Shown: positions 8,184-16,289 of the stretch, in pieces
Position numbering within the stretch: the stretch's first letter is position 1
Layout: each line of letters begins with the position of its first letter
NCBI GenBank assembly: GCA_036384915.1
Contig: DASVLJ010000038.1
Span: forward strand, 62,001 to 126,000
DNA length: 64,000 nucleotides
Direction: 5' to 3'
Source of the DNA: PKWO01 sp036384915
GTDB lineage: Bacteria > Pseudomonadota > Gammaproteobacteria > Burkholderiales > Burkholderiaceae_D
Made by a program: the position numbers and the translations under genes
Notes under the pieces: generated by a model
Told to the model about the DNA's origin: nothing
Database searches by the model: none
Seen by the model: only the letters and a program-made list of their open reading frames with translations

Positions 8184-9380
8184 TCAGAAGAACTGCGACC
8201 ACTCATCCATCCACAGCGGCAGCGTCCTGCCGTCCATAGGCTTGGCAATGTAATAACCCTGGGCGAAGGTGCAACCCAGCTTGCGCAGAAAATCCCAATC
8301 CTGTTGGGTTTCGACGCCGACCGCGACTGATTGCTTGTTGAGCTTGCGGCACACTTCCAGGCTGGCCGAGAGCACCGTTTCCAGGTCCGGGTTGGCCGAG
8401 GCGCCGGCGACGAAGGAGCGGTCTATCTTCAGCTCCGAGAACGGGATGCGCAGTAATTGCTGCAGGCTGGAGTGGCCGGTGCCGTAATCGTCGACCGAGA
8501 TGCCGAAGCCTTTCATGCGCAGCCGTGCCAGGCTTTCGAGGAAGTAAGGCAGGTTGTTGATGGCCGAGGATTCGGTCACTTCCATGATGATGTATTGCGG
8601 CTCGATGTCCTGCGCAGCGACGAAATCGATGATGCGGTCGGCAAACGCCGGGTTGGCCAGGCAGGTGGGCGAGAGGTTGATCGAGACCGAAATCGGATGG
8701 CCGTGCTGGTGCCAGGCGATGCAGGCGGCGACCGATTTTTCTATCACCTGGAAGGCGAAAACTTCCATCTCGCCGTATTCTTCAAGCAGGGGGATGAAGG
8801 TCGACGGCGAGACATAGCCGAATTCAGGATGATTCCAGCAGGTGAACGCCTCGGCTCCTTTGACCTGGCCATTGGACAAATCGACCTTGGGTTGGAAACG
8901 CGGCTCGAATTCCTTGTTCAGCAAACCGCGCTGGACGTCGGCGAAGGTGAACGAAGGCAGCTTGGCCGAGGCATCGTGCTTGTCGGTGCGCGGCGCATAG
9001 GCCTTGAGCAGGGCCAGCAAGCCTTCTGGCGTGGCCGGCTTTTCTATCGTGCCGAGCAAGTCGACGCCATAAGCCTTGGACATGGTTTCGACCGAGAACA
9101 GCAGCGAGCGGTCAAGCGCGGACGCGAGGATGATCGAGCCGGGGTGGTTTTCCTTGGCGATATGGCGTATCAGTTCGATGCCGTCCATGCCGGGCATGTT
9201 GAGGTCAATCACGCTGATGTCGATCGGCGCGCTGCGGTCTTGCAGCACCTTGAGTGCGGCCAAGCCGTCGGCCGCCTCGACGATGTGTTTCACGCCGAGG
9301 TTGGTCAACATGATGGTCAGCCAGCGACGCTGGAAATCGTCGTCTTCGGCTACCAGGAAACGCAGATCGGTAATGTCCAT
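8184..9380 (-). CDS. response regulator with EAL domain (REC-EAL), probably catalytically impaired
   Basis: A 398-residue protein: receiver domain at residues 1-125 (phosphoacceptor D59 in VIDLNMPGMDG, acidic patch EDDD) and EAL c-di-GMP phosphodiesterase domain at about 150-395, the layout of RocR. EAL metal and substrate residues are present as E177 (motif EAF), N235, E267, D297, D298, K318 and Q374. The canonical EGVET motif reads V354-G-V-E-T, so the glutamate regarded as the general base in RocR is a valine. It may bind c-di-GMP without cleaving it. ATG 9380 follows a GGACGGGG site; a GTG at 9395 is the alternative. Confidence 0.92.
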   Translation of the reverse strand: MDITDLRFLVAEDDDFQRRWLTIMLTNLGVKHIVEAADGLAALKVLQDRSAPIDISVIDLNMPGMDGIELIRHIAKENHPGSIILASALDRSLLFSVETMSKAYGVDLLGTIEKPATPEGLLALLKAYAPRTDKHDASAKLPSFTFADVQRGLLNKEFEPRFQPKVDLSNGQVKGAEAFTCWNHPEFGYVSPSTFIPLLEEYGEMEVFAFQVIEKSVAACIAWHQHGHPISVSINLSPTCLANPAFADRIIDFVAAQDIEPQYIIMEVTESSAINNLPYFLESLARLRMKGFGISVDDYGTGHSSLQQLLRIPFSELKIDRSFVAGASANPDLETVLSASLEVCRKLNKQSVAVGVETQQDWDFLRKLGCTFAQGYYIAKPMDGRTLPLWMDEWSQFF

Positions 9381-9572
9381 AGCCCCGTCCGGCACCGCAT
9401 CGAGAAGATGCAGCCGGCAATTCTCATTGTTATGTCAATGCGGACAAATACTTGCCTCAAATAATTATTCTTCTTGCAGTATATATGAGTCTGGTGCCGG
9501 CAGTGGCGGGCTGCCGGAGATTTGTTGTGTGAAAAATTACCGGCGAAAAATCGGCCGATGCCGGCCCATCCC

Positions 9573-9860
9573 TCACCAATCCGCTTCGCTGATGGTCGGC
9601 TTGGCACCCTGGGTATCGAGCCAGGGCATCAGCTTGGTTTTGAAGCAATTGGCGCAGATGTGATAGGTCACGTCCTTGGTGTGCCCGCCGGTCGGAAAGG
9701 ATTCGCGCTCTTCGAGGTGCACGGCACTGATCGCATGCTCGAAGTCCTTGGTCGACCAGTTTTCCTCCGTATTCGAGGCTGTGCCGCAAATGTCGCAAGT
9801 CAGCTTGTCGAATACCTGCTCTTCATGTTCGAGAATCAACACTGTTTTCATGTGTTTCAT
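9573..9860 (-). CDS. small zinc-ribbon-like protein
   Basis: A 95-residue cytoplasmic protein with two CxxC pairs, CDIC near residue 22 and CANC near residue 69, spaced as in a zinc ribbon. Between them lies a His-containing acidic segment (DFEHAISAVHLEE). The start at 9860 is supported by an AGGAGA site 8 bp upstream; a second ATG three codons in is the alternative. It is divergent from the universal stress protein gene. Function unknown; a metal-binding regulatory or nucleic-acid-binding role is only a guess. Confidence 0.65.
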   Translation of the reverse strand: MKHMKTVLILEHEEQVFDKLTCDICGTASNTEENWSTKDFEHAISAVHLEERESFPTGGHTKDVTYHICANCFKTKLMPWLDTQGAKPTISEADW

Positions 9861-10045
9861 GAGCGCAATCTCCTATGCCCGCCGGACGCGATACCGCCAA
9901 ACAACTTTACCAGCATTTCGCGACAGGTTCGTCGCTTCCGCAATACACTCGGCAAGAAATTGTGCGCAATAATGAGTAGCGGGAATGACACTTTCCCTGG
10001 CAAGCGAAGTCCAACCAGCAAGTGCTAAAACGAGGAGGTGCAATC

Positions 10046-10516
10046 ATGTATAAAAAAATGCTCATTCCTACAGACGGCTCGGAATTTTCCCGGCATGCCG
10101 TCGTCGCCGGCGTGGAGTTCGCGCGCCAGATCAAGGCGGAAGTGATCGGCCTGTTCGTCGCCCCGGAATTCCAGTTGCCCATCTATGTCGAAGTATTGCC
10201 GCCGGTGTATCCGAACGATGAGGAATACCGCAAGTCCATGCACAAGGCCGGCGAAAAATATCTGAAAGTTATCGAAGATGCGGCTCATGAAGCCGGGCTC
10301 GGCTTCACCGGCAAGATCGAATATTCCGACCTGACGGCCAAGACCATCGCCCGCGTGGCGGAAGACTTGCACTGCGACTTGATCTTCATGGGTTCGCATG
10401 GCCGCAGCGGCTGGGGCCAGCTATTGCTGGGCAGCGTGACGGCCAAGGTCTTGTCAAGCTGCGAAATCCCAGTGCTGGTTCATCGCATCAAGGATCCCTC
10501 GAAAAAGCATAGTTAG
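10046..10516 (+). CDS. universal stress protein UspA family
   Basis: A 156-residue single Usp domain. It opens with MLIPTDGSEFSRHAV and has the ATP-binding type signature GSHGRSGWGQLLLGSVTAKVL followed by IPVLVHR, so it probably binds ATP like the MJ0577 class. Such proteins accumulate under starvation, oxygen limitation or other stress. A strong GAGGAGGTG ribosome site precedes ATG 10046. It is monocistronic, divergent from the zinc-ribbon gene. I see no FNR box directly upstream. Confidence 0.93.
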   Translation: MYKKMLIPTDGSEFSRHAVVAGVEFARQIKAEVIGLFVAPEFQLPIYVEVLPPVYPNDEEYRKSMHKAGEKYLKVIEDAAHEAGLGFTGKIEYSDLTAKTIARVAEDLHCDLIFMGSHGRSGWGQLLLGSVTAKVLSSCEIPVLVHRIKDPSKKHS

Positions 10517-10727
10517 CTGCATCGCCCCCACTCCTTTCAGTCCGGCAATTTCGTCGACTGGGTGCCGGATTGCGCAATCTGTCGCAATCCGGTGGCCTGC
10601 CCCCCTCCTTTTATCTACAGTGATCCCATGTTTATGGGAGTTTGCGTGGTGCAAACCCACCCTTCGGATACACTGACACCCTTCGCCAATGTCAGCTTGG
10701 CAATTGCAGCACACGCAGGTTAGAGAA

Positions 10728-12116
10728 ATGACACCAGAGAACTTGGAAAAACTGAAACAGGCGCAAGCCATCATGGCCCAGATCATGGCTTGGGCCAGAC
10801 GCACGTTCGACGTGGTCGCAACCTGGGTAACCCAACTCTCGTGGTGGAAGTTTTGCGTGTTTGCCGTCATCACCCTGATCTGCGGCAACATCCTGCAAGA
10901 GAGCCTGTTCTCGCCTTCCGAAGACAGCCATCCCGACGTCAAGCCTCGGCTCACGCGCAAGCATTCCGGTTCCGGGCCGCGCAGCTTCACCGATGGCGAT
11001 ACGCACGTCACGATAGACAACAGCGGCATCCACATCTATTCGGACAAGGCCGACGCCGACAAGGACAAGGCCGATCTTGACAAGGATATGGCCGACGCCG
11101 CCAAGGAAAAGGCTGACGCCGACAAAGCGGAAAGCGAGAAGCAGGCCTCGCAAACCGGGGAAGCACCGTCCGCCATGATGCCGCCGCCCGCTCCGCCAGC
11201 CAGTCCTGCCGAACCGGCAAAGTCCGCCAAGCCAGCGCAACCGCTGATCACGGGCAGCAAGGACGACATCCACATCAACCTGCCGCCGGAAGTGACGCAG
11301 GAAGTCAGCGACGCGATCGACGAGGAAGTCGATGCGGCCGCGGCCAAGCGCGTGGCCAAGAATTCCTCAACCTGGTTCATGAATTTCGTGCTGCTCCTGG
11401 TGTTCGCCCTGCTCGGTACCAAGGCCTTGATGGGCGGCAAGAAGCGCGCTGAAGTGGAAGCGGCCAAGGCCAATGAGGCGGCCGAGCGCGAAGCCCTGAA
11501 GCGCCAGGTTTCGGAAGCCAAGATGCAGATGATGCAGGCCCAGGTCGAGCCGCATTTCCTGTTCAACACGCTGGCCTCGGTCGAATTCCTGATCGAGACC
11601 GACCCGCCGCGCGCTTCGGCCATGCAGCGCAGCCTGATCCAGTACCTGCGCGCCGTGCTGCCGCAAATGCGCGAAGCGGCGCCCATCACCAACCTCGGCC
11701 GCGAAGCCGACATGGTGAAGGCTTACCTGAACCTGTTGAAGATGCGCATGGAAGAGCGCTTGCACGTCGAATTCAACGTGCCAGAAGGCTTGCGCAGCGC
11801 CGCCTTCCCGCCCATGATGCTGCAATCCCTTGTCGAAAATGCGATCAAGCACGGGCTCGAGCCGAAGGCCGAAGGCGGCACGCTGTCGGTGCGGGCCGAA
11901 GTGGCGCACAACAAGCTGTGCGTGACCGTGACCGACGACGGCATGGGCTTCGGCGTCGTGCCCTCGACTTCCACGGGGCTGGGCTTGCAAAGCATACGCG
12001 AACGCCTCAAACTGCTGCATGGCGACCAGGCGCAATTGATCATCGTCCCCAATACGCCTTCCGGTGTCTGCAGCACGATTGAAGTTCCCTATCAACTAGC
12101 ACAACCTACAAAATAA
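10728..12116 (+). CDS. LytS-type sensor histidine kinase
   Basis: A 462-residue membrane kinase. TM1 is at about residues 39-57 and TM2 at about 215-234. Between them is an extracytoplasmic region holding a Lys/Asp/Ala heptad-like repeat (about 106-138) and a Pro/Ala-rich stretch (150-172). The cytoplasmic part has the His_kinase domain with phosphoacceptor H276 in QVEPHFLFNTL and a HATPase domain with N-box LVENAIKHG and DDGMGF. The unusual repeat-rich sensor gives no clue to the ligand. It is followed after 10 bp by a LytTR response regulator, its obvious partner. The start could also be the ATG at 10689. Confidence 0.9.
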   Translation: MTPENLEKLKQAQAIMAQIMAWARRTFDVVATWVTQLSWWKFCVFAVITLICGNILQESLFSPSEDSHPDVKPRLTRKHSGSGPRSFTDGDTHVTIDNSGIHIYSDKADADKDKADLDKDMADAAKEKADADKAESEKQASQTGEAPSAMMPPPAPPASPAEPAKSAKPAQPLITGSKDDIHINLPPEVTQEVSDAIDEEVDAAAAKRVAKNSSTWFMNFVLLLVFALLGTKALMGGKKRAEVEAAKANEAAEREALKRQVSEAKMQMMQAQVEPHFLFNTLASVEFLIETDPPRASAMQRSLIQYLRAVLPQMREAAPITNLGREADMVKAYLNLLKMRMEERLHVEFNVPEGLRSAAFPPMMLQSLVENAIKHGLEPKAEGGTLSVRAEVAHNKLCVTVTDDGMGFGVVPSTSTGLGLQSIRERLKLLHGDQAQLIIVPNTPSGVCSTIEVPYQLAQPTK

Positions 12117-12126
12117 GTCACACGCG

Positions 12127-12876
12127 ATGCCTACCGCAATTATTGCCGACGATGAAAGATTGATGCGCGACCAGTTGAAGTTGCGCCTGAACCAGGTCTG
12201 GCCCGAACTCGAAATCCTCGACGAAGCCAAGAACGGCGACGAAGCCGTTGCCCTGGTCGAGCAGCATCACCCCGACTTCGTTTTCCTCGACATCCGCATG
12301 CCGGGCAAGACCGGGCTGGAAGCGGCGCAAGCCATCGGGCCGCGCACGCACATCGTGTTCATCACGGCCTACGATCAATACGCCGTCGAAGCCTTCGAAC
12401 GCGGCGCCGTCGATTATGTATTGAAGCCGGCCGAACCCGAGCGGCTGCAGGTGACCGTGGAACGGCTCAAGGCAAGGCTGTCGAGCCCGCCAGCCGACAT
12501 GAGCAGCATGCTGACGCAGCTGGCCAAGCAAATGGGCCTGGCCAAGCAAAGCTATCTGCAATGGATACAGGCATCGATCGGGCAGGAATTGCGCCTGATT
12601 CCCGTGGAAGAAATCCTGTTTTTCCAGTCCGACGAAAAATACACGCGCGTGCAGACCGCGCGCTTCGAGGCACTGATCCGCAAGCCGGTACGCGACCTGG
12701 CGGAGGAATTGAATCCTGAGTTGTTCTGGCAAATCCACCGCTCCACCCTGGTCAACGTCAATGCCATCGAGGGTGTGACCCGCGACATGCGCGGGCGCCA
12801 TCTGGTACTGATTAAAGGGCAGCCGGACAAGCTGGAAGTCAGCCGCAGCTTCGTGCATCTGTTCAAGCAGATGTGA
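12127..12876 (+). CDS. LytTR-family response regulator
   Basis: A 249-residue two-domain regulator. The receiver is at residues 1-120 (acidic DDE, phosphoacceptor Asp in FLDIRMPGKTG, KPAEPER lysine) and the LytTR DNA-binding domain at about 145-249 (RLIPVEEILFFQSDEKYT, then FWQIHRSTLVNVNAI). These belong to the LytS/AlgZ-AlgR class. It is transcribed with the histidine kinase immediately upstream and so receives its phosphate. Target genes are unknown. Confidence 0.93.
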   Translation: MPTAIIADDERLMRDQLKLRLNQVWPELEILDEAKNGDEAVALVEQHHPDFVFLDIRMPGKTGLEAAQAIGPRTHIVFITAYDQYAVEAFERGAVDYVLKPAEPERLQVTVERLKARLSSPPADMSSMLTQLAKQMGLAKQSYLQWIQASIGQELRLIPVEEILFFQSDEKYTRVQTARFEALIRKPVRDLAEELNPELFWQIHRSTLVNVNAIEGVTRDMRGRHLVLIKGQPDKLEVSRSFVHLFKQM

Positions 12877-12900
12877 CGGCTCACCATACTTGACCGCACT

Positions 12901-13206
12901 ATGATCACTTGCTACCTGCGCTACGTCATCGACCCCTACAAGCTCGGCGAATTTGAAACCTACGCCAAGATGTGGATTCCGCTGGTGAAACGGTTCTCCG
13001 GCACGCATCACGGTTATTTCCTGCCCGCGGAAGGCGCGAACAACATCGCGCTGGCACTGTTTTCCTTTCCCAGCCTCGCTGCTTACGAGGCTTACCGCGA
13101 AAAGTCGAAACAAGACCCGGATTGCCAGGCGGCATTCCGCTATGCGGACGAAACGCGTTGCATCGTGAGCTACGAGCGGAGTTTCATGAGGCCGGTGCTT
13201 TCGTAG
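12901..13206 (+). CDS. NIPSNAP family protein
   Basis: A 101-residue dimeric alpha+beta barrel (ferredoxin-like) protein of the NIPSNAP family. The opening strand (CYLRYVIDPYKLGEFETYAKMW), a central GYFLPAEG turn, and the AYREKSKQDPDCQAA helix fit the family. Function in bacteria is not settled. It starts 24 bp after the response regulator stop and could be in the same transcript. It is followed by a pair of intergenic palindromic repeats. Confidence 0.75.
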   Translation: MITCYLRYVIDPYKLGEFETYAKMWIPLVKRFSGTHHGYFLPAEGANNIALALFSFPSLAAYEAYREKSKQDPDCQAAFRYADETRCIVSYERSFMRPVLS

Positions 13207-13226
13207 CTTGTGTTGGACGCAGGTTC

Positions 13227-13257
13227 GTAGGTTGGGTTGAGCGAAGCGAAGCCCAAC
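13227..13257. repeat. REP-like intergenic palindrome, copy 1
   Basis: The segment starts gtaggttgggttgagcga and ends in gaagcccaac, so gttgggtt...agcccaac can pair. It belongs to the widely scattered intergenic palindromes of this sequence type in proteobacteria and pairs with a second copy at 13298-13339. No gene lies between the two copies. Confidence 0.7.
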
Positions 13258-13297
13258 ATCGGCAGGTTATGCCGCAACATTCGGTAAATATAGAACT

Positions 13298-13339
13298 GTA
13301 GGTTGCGTTGGGCTTCGCTTGCGCTCAGCGCCAACCTAC
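13298..13339. repeat. REP-like intergenic palindrome, copy 2
   Basis: An outer inverted repeat gtaggttg ... caacctac encloses a gcgttgggcttcgctt / gcgctcagcgcc core, related to copy 1 in opposite sense. The stop codon of the SH3-like gene at 13325 falls inside this element, so the element supplies the last codons of that gene. Confidence 0.7.
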
Positions 13340-14020
13340 GGTCCCGGATGCATCATCTGCGCGGCGAAAGTGCAGCCACCACAGCACCGCTTCATTGAAA
13401 GTCAGCGGCATGCCTTCGGTCGCCAGGTTTTCCGTTGCACCTTGGCCGTCCATCGCCGTCCGCTTGTCCGAAGTGTCGAATCTCACCCGCGTCCAAAAGA
13501 TTTCCGCCGCGCCGGCATGTTCGGCAAGTTTCCATTTGCGCTTCGCGACTTCGCCCATGTGCCCCGGTATGCCGAACACGCGAGCGGCATAGGCCAGTTC
13601 GTCCGCATGACAAGCTTCCGGCGCCGGATAGCGCGACAGGCAGCCATCGAACACCCAGCCACGCTGCCCTTGTGCCAGCACTTCGCGCCAATGCCCGTCC
13701 AGCGTTACACAGGTTCCGTGCCGGACGGCCGTCGCGCGATGAGCCACTGGGGTTTCCGCATCAACCGGCAATACCACCGTCGTGCCTCGCGGCAGGTTTG
13801 CCAGCGCGCGGGACCTGGCATCCGGTGCCGCGCGCAACACCAGATCCTTGGCCCAAACGTGGCGCACCTGGCCGGCAGCAACATCAGCGTGCCGAACTTT
13901 CGTAGCTGCTGTCCACGGCAGCCAGGCCAGCGCGATGCGCAACATGGCCGACATGATGCCTTTCTTCCCTTGCGGCGCTGCCAGGCTTTGCCGCCCCAGG
14001 GCAAGTGCTCTAGCTTGCAT
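13325..14020 (-). CDS. SH3-like (bacterial SH3_3) protein, C-terminally shortened paralogue
   Basis: A 231-residue paralogue of the protein encoded immediately upstream (14025-14840). It shares the SH3-like segment (residues about 45-110: VWAKDLVLRAAPDARSRALA, then RGWVFDGCLSRYP) and the MPLTFNEAVLWW motif, but stops soon after that motif. The paralogue continues for roughly 40 more residues. The stop codon lies within the REP-like palindrome at 13298-13339, suggesting that the repeat replaced the original 3' end. The ATG has a GGAG site in the tail of the upstream gene, and the 4-bp spacing shows an operon. Confidence 0.65.
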   Translation of the reverse strand: MQARALALGRQSLAAPQGKKGIMSAMLRIALAWLPWTAATKVRHADVAAGQVRHVWAKDLVLRAAPDARSRALANLPRGTTVVLPVDAETPVAHRATAVRHGTCVTLDGHWREVLAQGQRGWVFDGCLSRYPAPEACHADELAYAARVFGIPGHMGEVAKRKWKLAEHAGAAEIFWTRVRFDTSDKRTAMDGQGATENLATEGMPLTFNEAVLWWLHFRRADDASGTVGWR

Positions 14021-14024
14021 GGCA

Positions 14025-14840
14025 TTACTCCGTGGCGTAGCTATATTGGATGCTGCAAGTCTGCGCCTCGCAAGCAATGGTGTATTCCAAGTCAGCCTTG
14101 GTTTCATCGAAATCGAAACGCAGCTTGGTGCGGCCGTCGTCGAGCACGGCGCCGTAGTCGCCAGTCCAGCCCCAGCGCTTGGCCCAGAGCAGCGCTTCCT
14201 GGTAGGTCATGGGCAGCTTGTCAAGCTTGACGGTCCAGCCTTCGGCGCTGTCGCGGGCATCGATCGCAAGTTCGCCCTGGCCGCCCTTGGCGAAGCTCAC
14301 GCTGTCCCAGGAGATTTCGTTGCGCTCTTTCGAACCGGCCTCGTCCTGCAGGTGCTGCGGCATGGCGCGGAATATTTCGCCATTGGTGGCATCGCCCGTC
14401 ATCCATTGCTTTTCCATCCTGGCGCCGAAGGCTTGCTTGGCCGCGGCGAATTCCATCGCAACCTTGTCGCTGCCTTTCGAATCCTTCGGATAGGGATAAC
14501 GCGACAGGTAGCCGTCGAACACCCAGCCTTCCGCCGTGCCCACGCGCACATGGCGCCAGTCGCCGCTAATCTTGAGCGGCTTGCCGTTGACTTGCTTGTC
14601 CAGCTTCAGGCCCGGCAGGCTCTCTTCGCGATGCACCAGCGGTTCGGTGCCGGCCAGCACTTGCACCGATGCGCCCAGCGGCAGGCGCGCCAAGGCTTCA
14701 GCCTTGATGTCGGGCGCGGCACGCAGCGTGAGGTTATTGACCCAGACGTAACGTGTGCCGCCAGTCGCGTCTGCGGCGGAAGCACTGATCGAAGCAGCGG
14801 CAATCGAGCAGGCAAGGAAGATGGCAAGCGGTTTGTTCAT
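14025..14840 (-). CDS. secreted SH3-like domain protein
   Basis: A 271-residue protein with a signal peptide (MNKPLAIFLACSIAAASISASA). The SH3_3-type segment reads TRYVWVNNLTLRAAPDIKAE and ends in the EGWVFDGYLSRYPYP motif, then a predicted alpha+beta C-terminal domain (MTYQEALLWAKRWGW, LDDGRTKLRFDFDETKADLEY) closed by two cysteines. It probably works in the periplasm; bacterial SH3-like domains often bind peptidoglycan peptides, but this is not shown here. It is the first gene of a two-gene paralogous operon. Confidence 0.7.
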   Translation of the reverse strand: MNKPLAIFLACSIAAASISASAADATGGTRYVWVNNLTLRAAPDIKAEALARLPLGASVQVLAGTEPLVHREESLPGLKLDKQVNGKPLKISGDWRHVRVGTAEGWVFDGYLSRYPYPKDSKGSDKVAMEFAAAKQAFGARMEKQWMTGDATNGEIFRAMPQHLQDEAGSKERNEISWDSVSFAKGGQGELAIDARDSAEGWTVKLDKLPMTYQEALLWAKRWGWTGDYGAVLDDGRTKLRFDFDETKADLEYTIACEAQTCSIQYSYATE

Positions 14841-14972
14841 GACTGTCTTTCGTTGTGGAGACGAAGGACAGATTAGCGATTGCGCCACGGAATACCAGCG
14901 ATTGCAACCGCATTCTCCCGTCTGTGAACGAAGGTTCGAACGACGGAAGATTTCTTCCGTGCGGACAGGCTG

Positions 14973-15446
14973 CTAACCGCTGATCAGTTGCGCTGGCAGC
15001 GTATGCGTATCCTTGATCGTCTCCAGCACGATGTTGGAACGGATATCGAGCACGCCGGCGGTCTTGTACAGCTTGTCGAGGATGAAGGCGGAGTAGTGCT
15101 TGAGGTTGCGCGCACGCACGCGCAGCAGGTAATTGGCTTCGCCGGTGATGATGAAGGAACCGATCACTTCAGGCCAGTTGCGCAGGGCTTCGATGAAGCC
15201 TTCATGCCAGCGTTCGACGTCGTGCCGCATGGTGACCTGGACGAAGGCTTCCAGCTCCAGGCCGAGCGCTTCGGCGTCGAGAATGGCGCCGTAGCGCTTG
15301 ATCACGCCGCCCTCTTCCAGCGCGCGCACGCGGCGCAAGCAGGATGAGGGCGAGAGGAAGACCTTTTCGGCCAGGTCGAGGTTGCTGATGCGGCCGTCTT
15401 CCTGCAGGGCGGACAAAATCTTCAAATCGGTTGCATCGAGATTCAT
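14973..15446 (-). CDS. kynR: Lrp/AsnC family regulator, probable KynR
   Basis: A 157-residue Lrp-type regulator: N-terminal HTH (LDATDLKILSALQEDGRISNLDLAEKV, FLSPSSCLRRVRALEEGGVI) and a C-terminal RAM ligand-binding domain (about 75-150). It is divergent from kynB, the same arrangement as Pseudomonas kynR, where an Lrp-type protein responding to kynurenine activates the kyn operon. The symbol rests on this position and family. ATG 15446 gives the standard N terminus for the family. Confidence 0.8.
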   Translation of the reverse strand: MNLDATDLKILSALQEDGRISNLDLAEKVFLSPSSCLRRVRALEEGGVIKRYGAILDAEALGLELEAFVQVTMRHDVERWHEGFIEALRNWPEVIGSFIITGEANYLLRVRARNLKHYSAFILDKLYKTAGVLDIRSNIVLETIKDTHTLPAQLISG

Positions 15447-15587
15447 CGAATTTATCACCATTATTTTTTATTATTCTATTCAAATATTGCATTTTATGGC
15501 AATTTTCCGGTTTAATTAGCAATGTCTCATCGATATTTTTCACCTAAAATATCGTTTCGATGGTGCAGCCGCCGATCTGCGTCTGCA

Positions 15588-15617
15588 CTCCCCTCTTCCG
15601 CAGGCGGGAGAGGGGAG
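15588..15617. repeat. dispersed GC-rich hairpin element, copy A
   Basis: The left arm ctcccctc pairs with the right arm gaggggag, with an inner ccgc/gcgg pairing around aggc. Related hairpins occur at 20375-20400, 32353-32376 and 59474-59500, always between or at the edge of genes. This one lies 35 bp upstream of the kynB start and could shape the leader of the kyn mRNA. Confidence 0.7.
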
Positions 15618-15651
15618 TTTGGTAGCCTGCGAATTTGCGTTCATCTACCTT

Positions 15652-16278
15652 ATGACCAAAATGCTTTGGGACATCAGCCCAGTACTCTCACCGGCAATTC
15701 CGGTGTGGCCCGGCGACACGGCATTCGATACCCAGGAGACTTGGAAAATCGAAGGCGGCTGCCCGGTCAAGGTCAGCAAGATCACCATGTCGACCCACAC
15801 GGGCGCCCACTGCGATGCGCCTTCACATTACGACAAGGAGGGCAAGGATATCGACCAGGTTGCGCTGGACGCCTATCTCGGCCCCTGCCGCGTGATCCAT
15901 TGCATCGGCGCGCAAGCGGTGTCCGTCGCGCATTTGCAGGGCAAGCTCGACGGCGTGCCGGCGCGCGTGCTGTTTCGCAGCTACACGCAAGCGCCGCAAC
16001 AACAATGGGATGAAAAGTTCTGTTCGGTCTCGCATGAAGCAATCGACTTGCTGGCACGGCACGGCGTGAAGCTGGTCGGCATCGACACGCCTTCGCTCGA
16101 TCCCCAGGAATCGAAGACCATGGATGCGCACCATGCCATACGAAAGAACGGCATGGCGATCCTGGAAGGGATCGTGCTCGACGAGATCGCCGAGGGGGAT
16201 TATGAATTGATCGCCCTGCCCTTGAAGCTGGCCGGCATGGATGCCAGCCCGGTGCGCGCCATACTCCGTTCAATCTAG
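15652..16278 (+). CDS. kynB: kynurenine formamidase
   Basis: A 208-residue bacterial cyclase-type formamidase that hydrolyses N-formyl-L-kynurenine to kynurenine and formate, step two of tryptophan catabolism. Seen are the signature WPGDTAF near the N terminus, the metal-binding STHTGAHCDAPSHYD motif and a late GIDTPSLDP segment, all typical of KynB; the length matches the family. ATG 15652 is chosen because it gives the family N terminus. It heads the kynBUA operon, 11 bp before kynU. Confidence 0.95.
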   Translation: MTKMLWDISPVLSPAIPVWPGDTAFDTQETWKIEGGCPVKVSKITMSTHTGAHCDAPSHYDKEGKDIDQVALDAYLGPCRVIHCIGAQAVSVAHLQGKLDGVPARVLFRSYTQAPQQQWDEKFCSVSHEAIDLLARHGVKLVGIDTPSLDPQESKTMDAHHAIRKNGMAILEGIVLDEIAEGDYELIALPLKLAGMDASPVRAILRSI

Positions 16279-16289
16279 AAAATAAAGCT

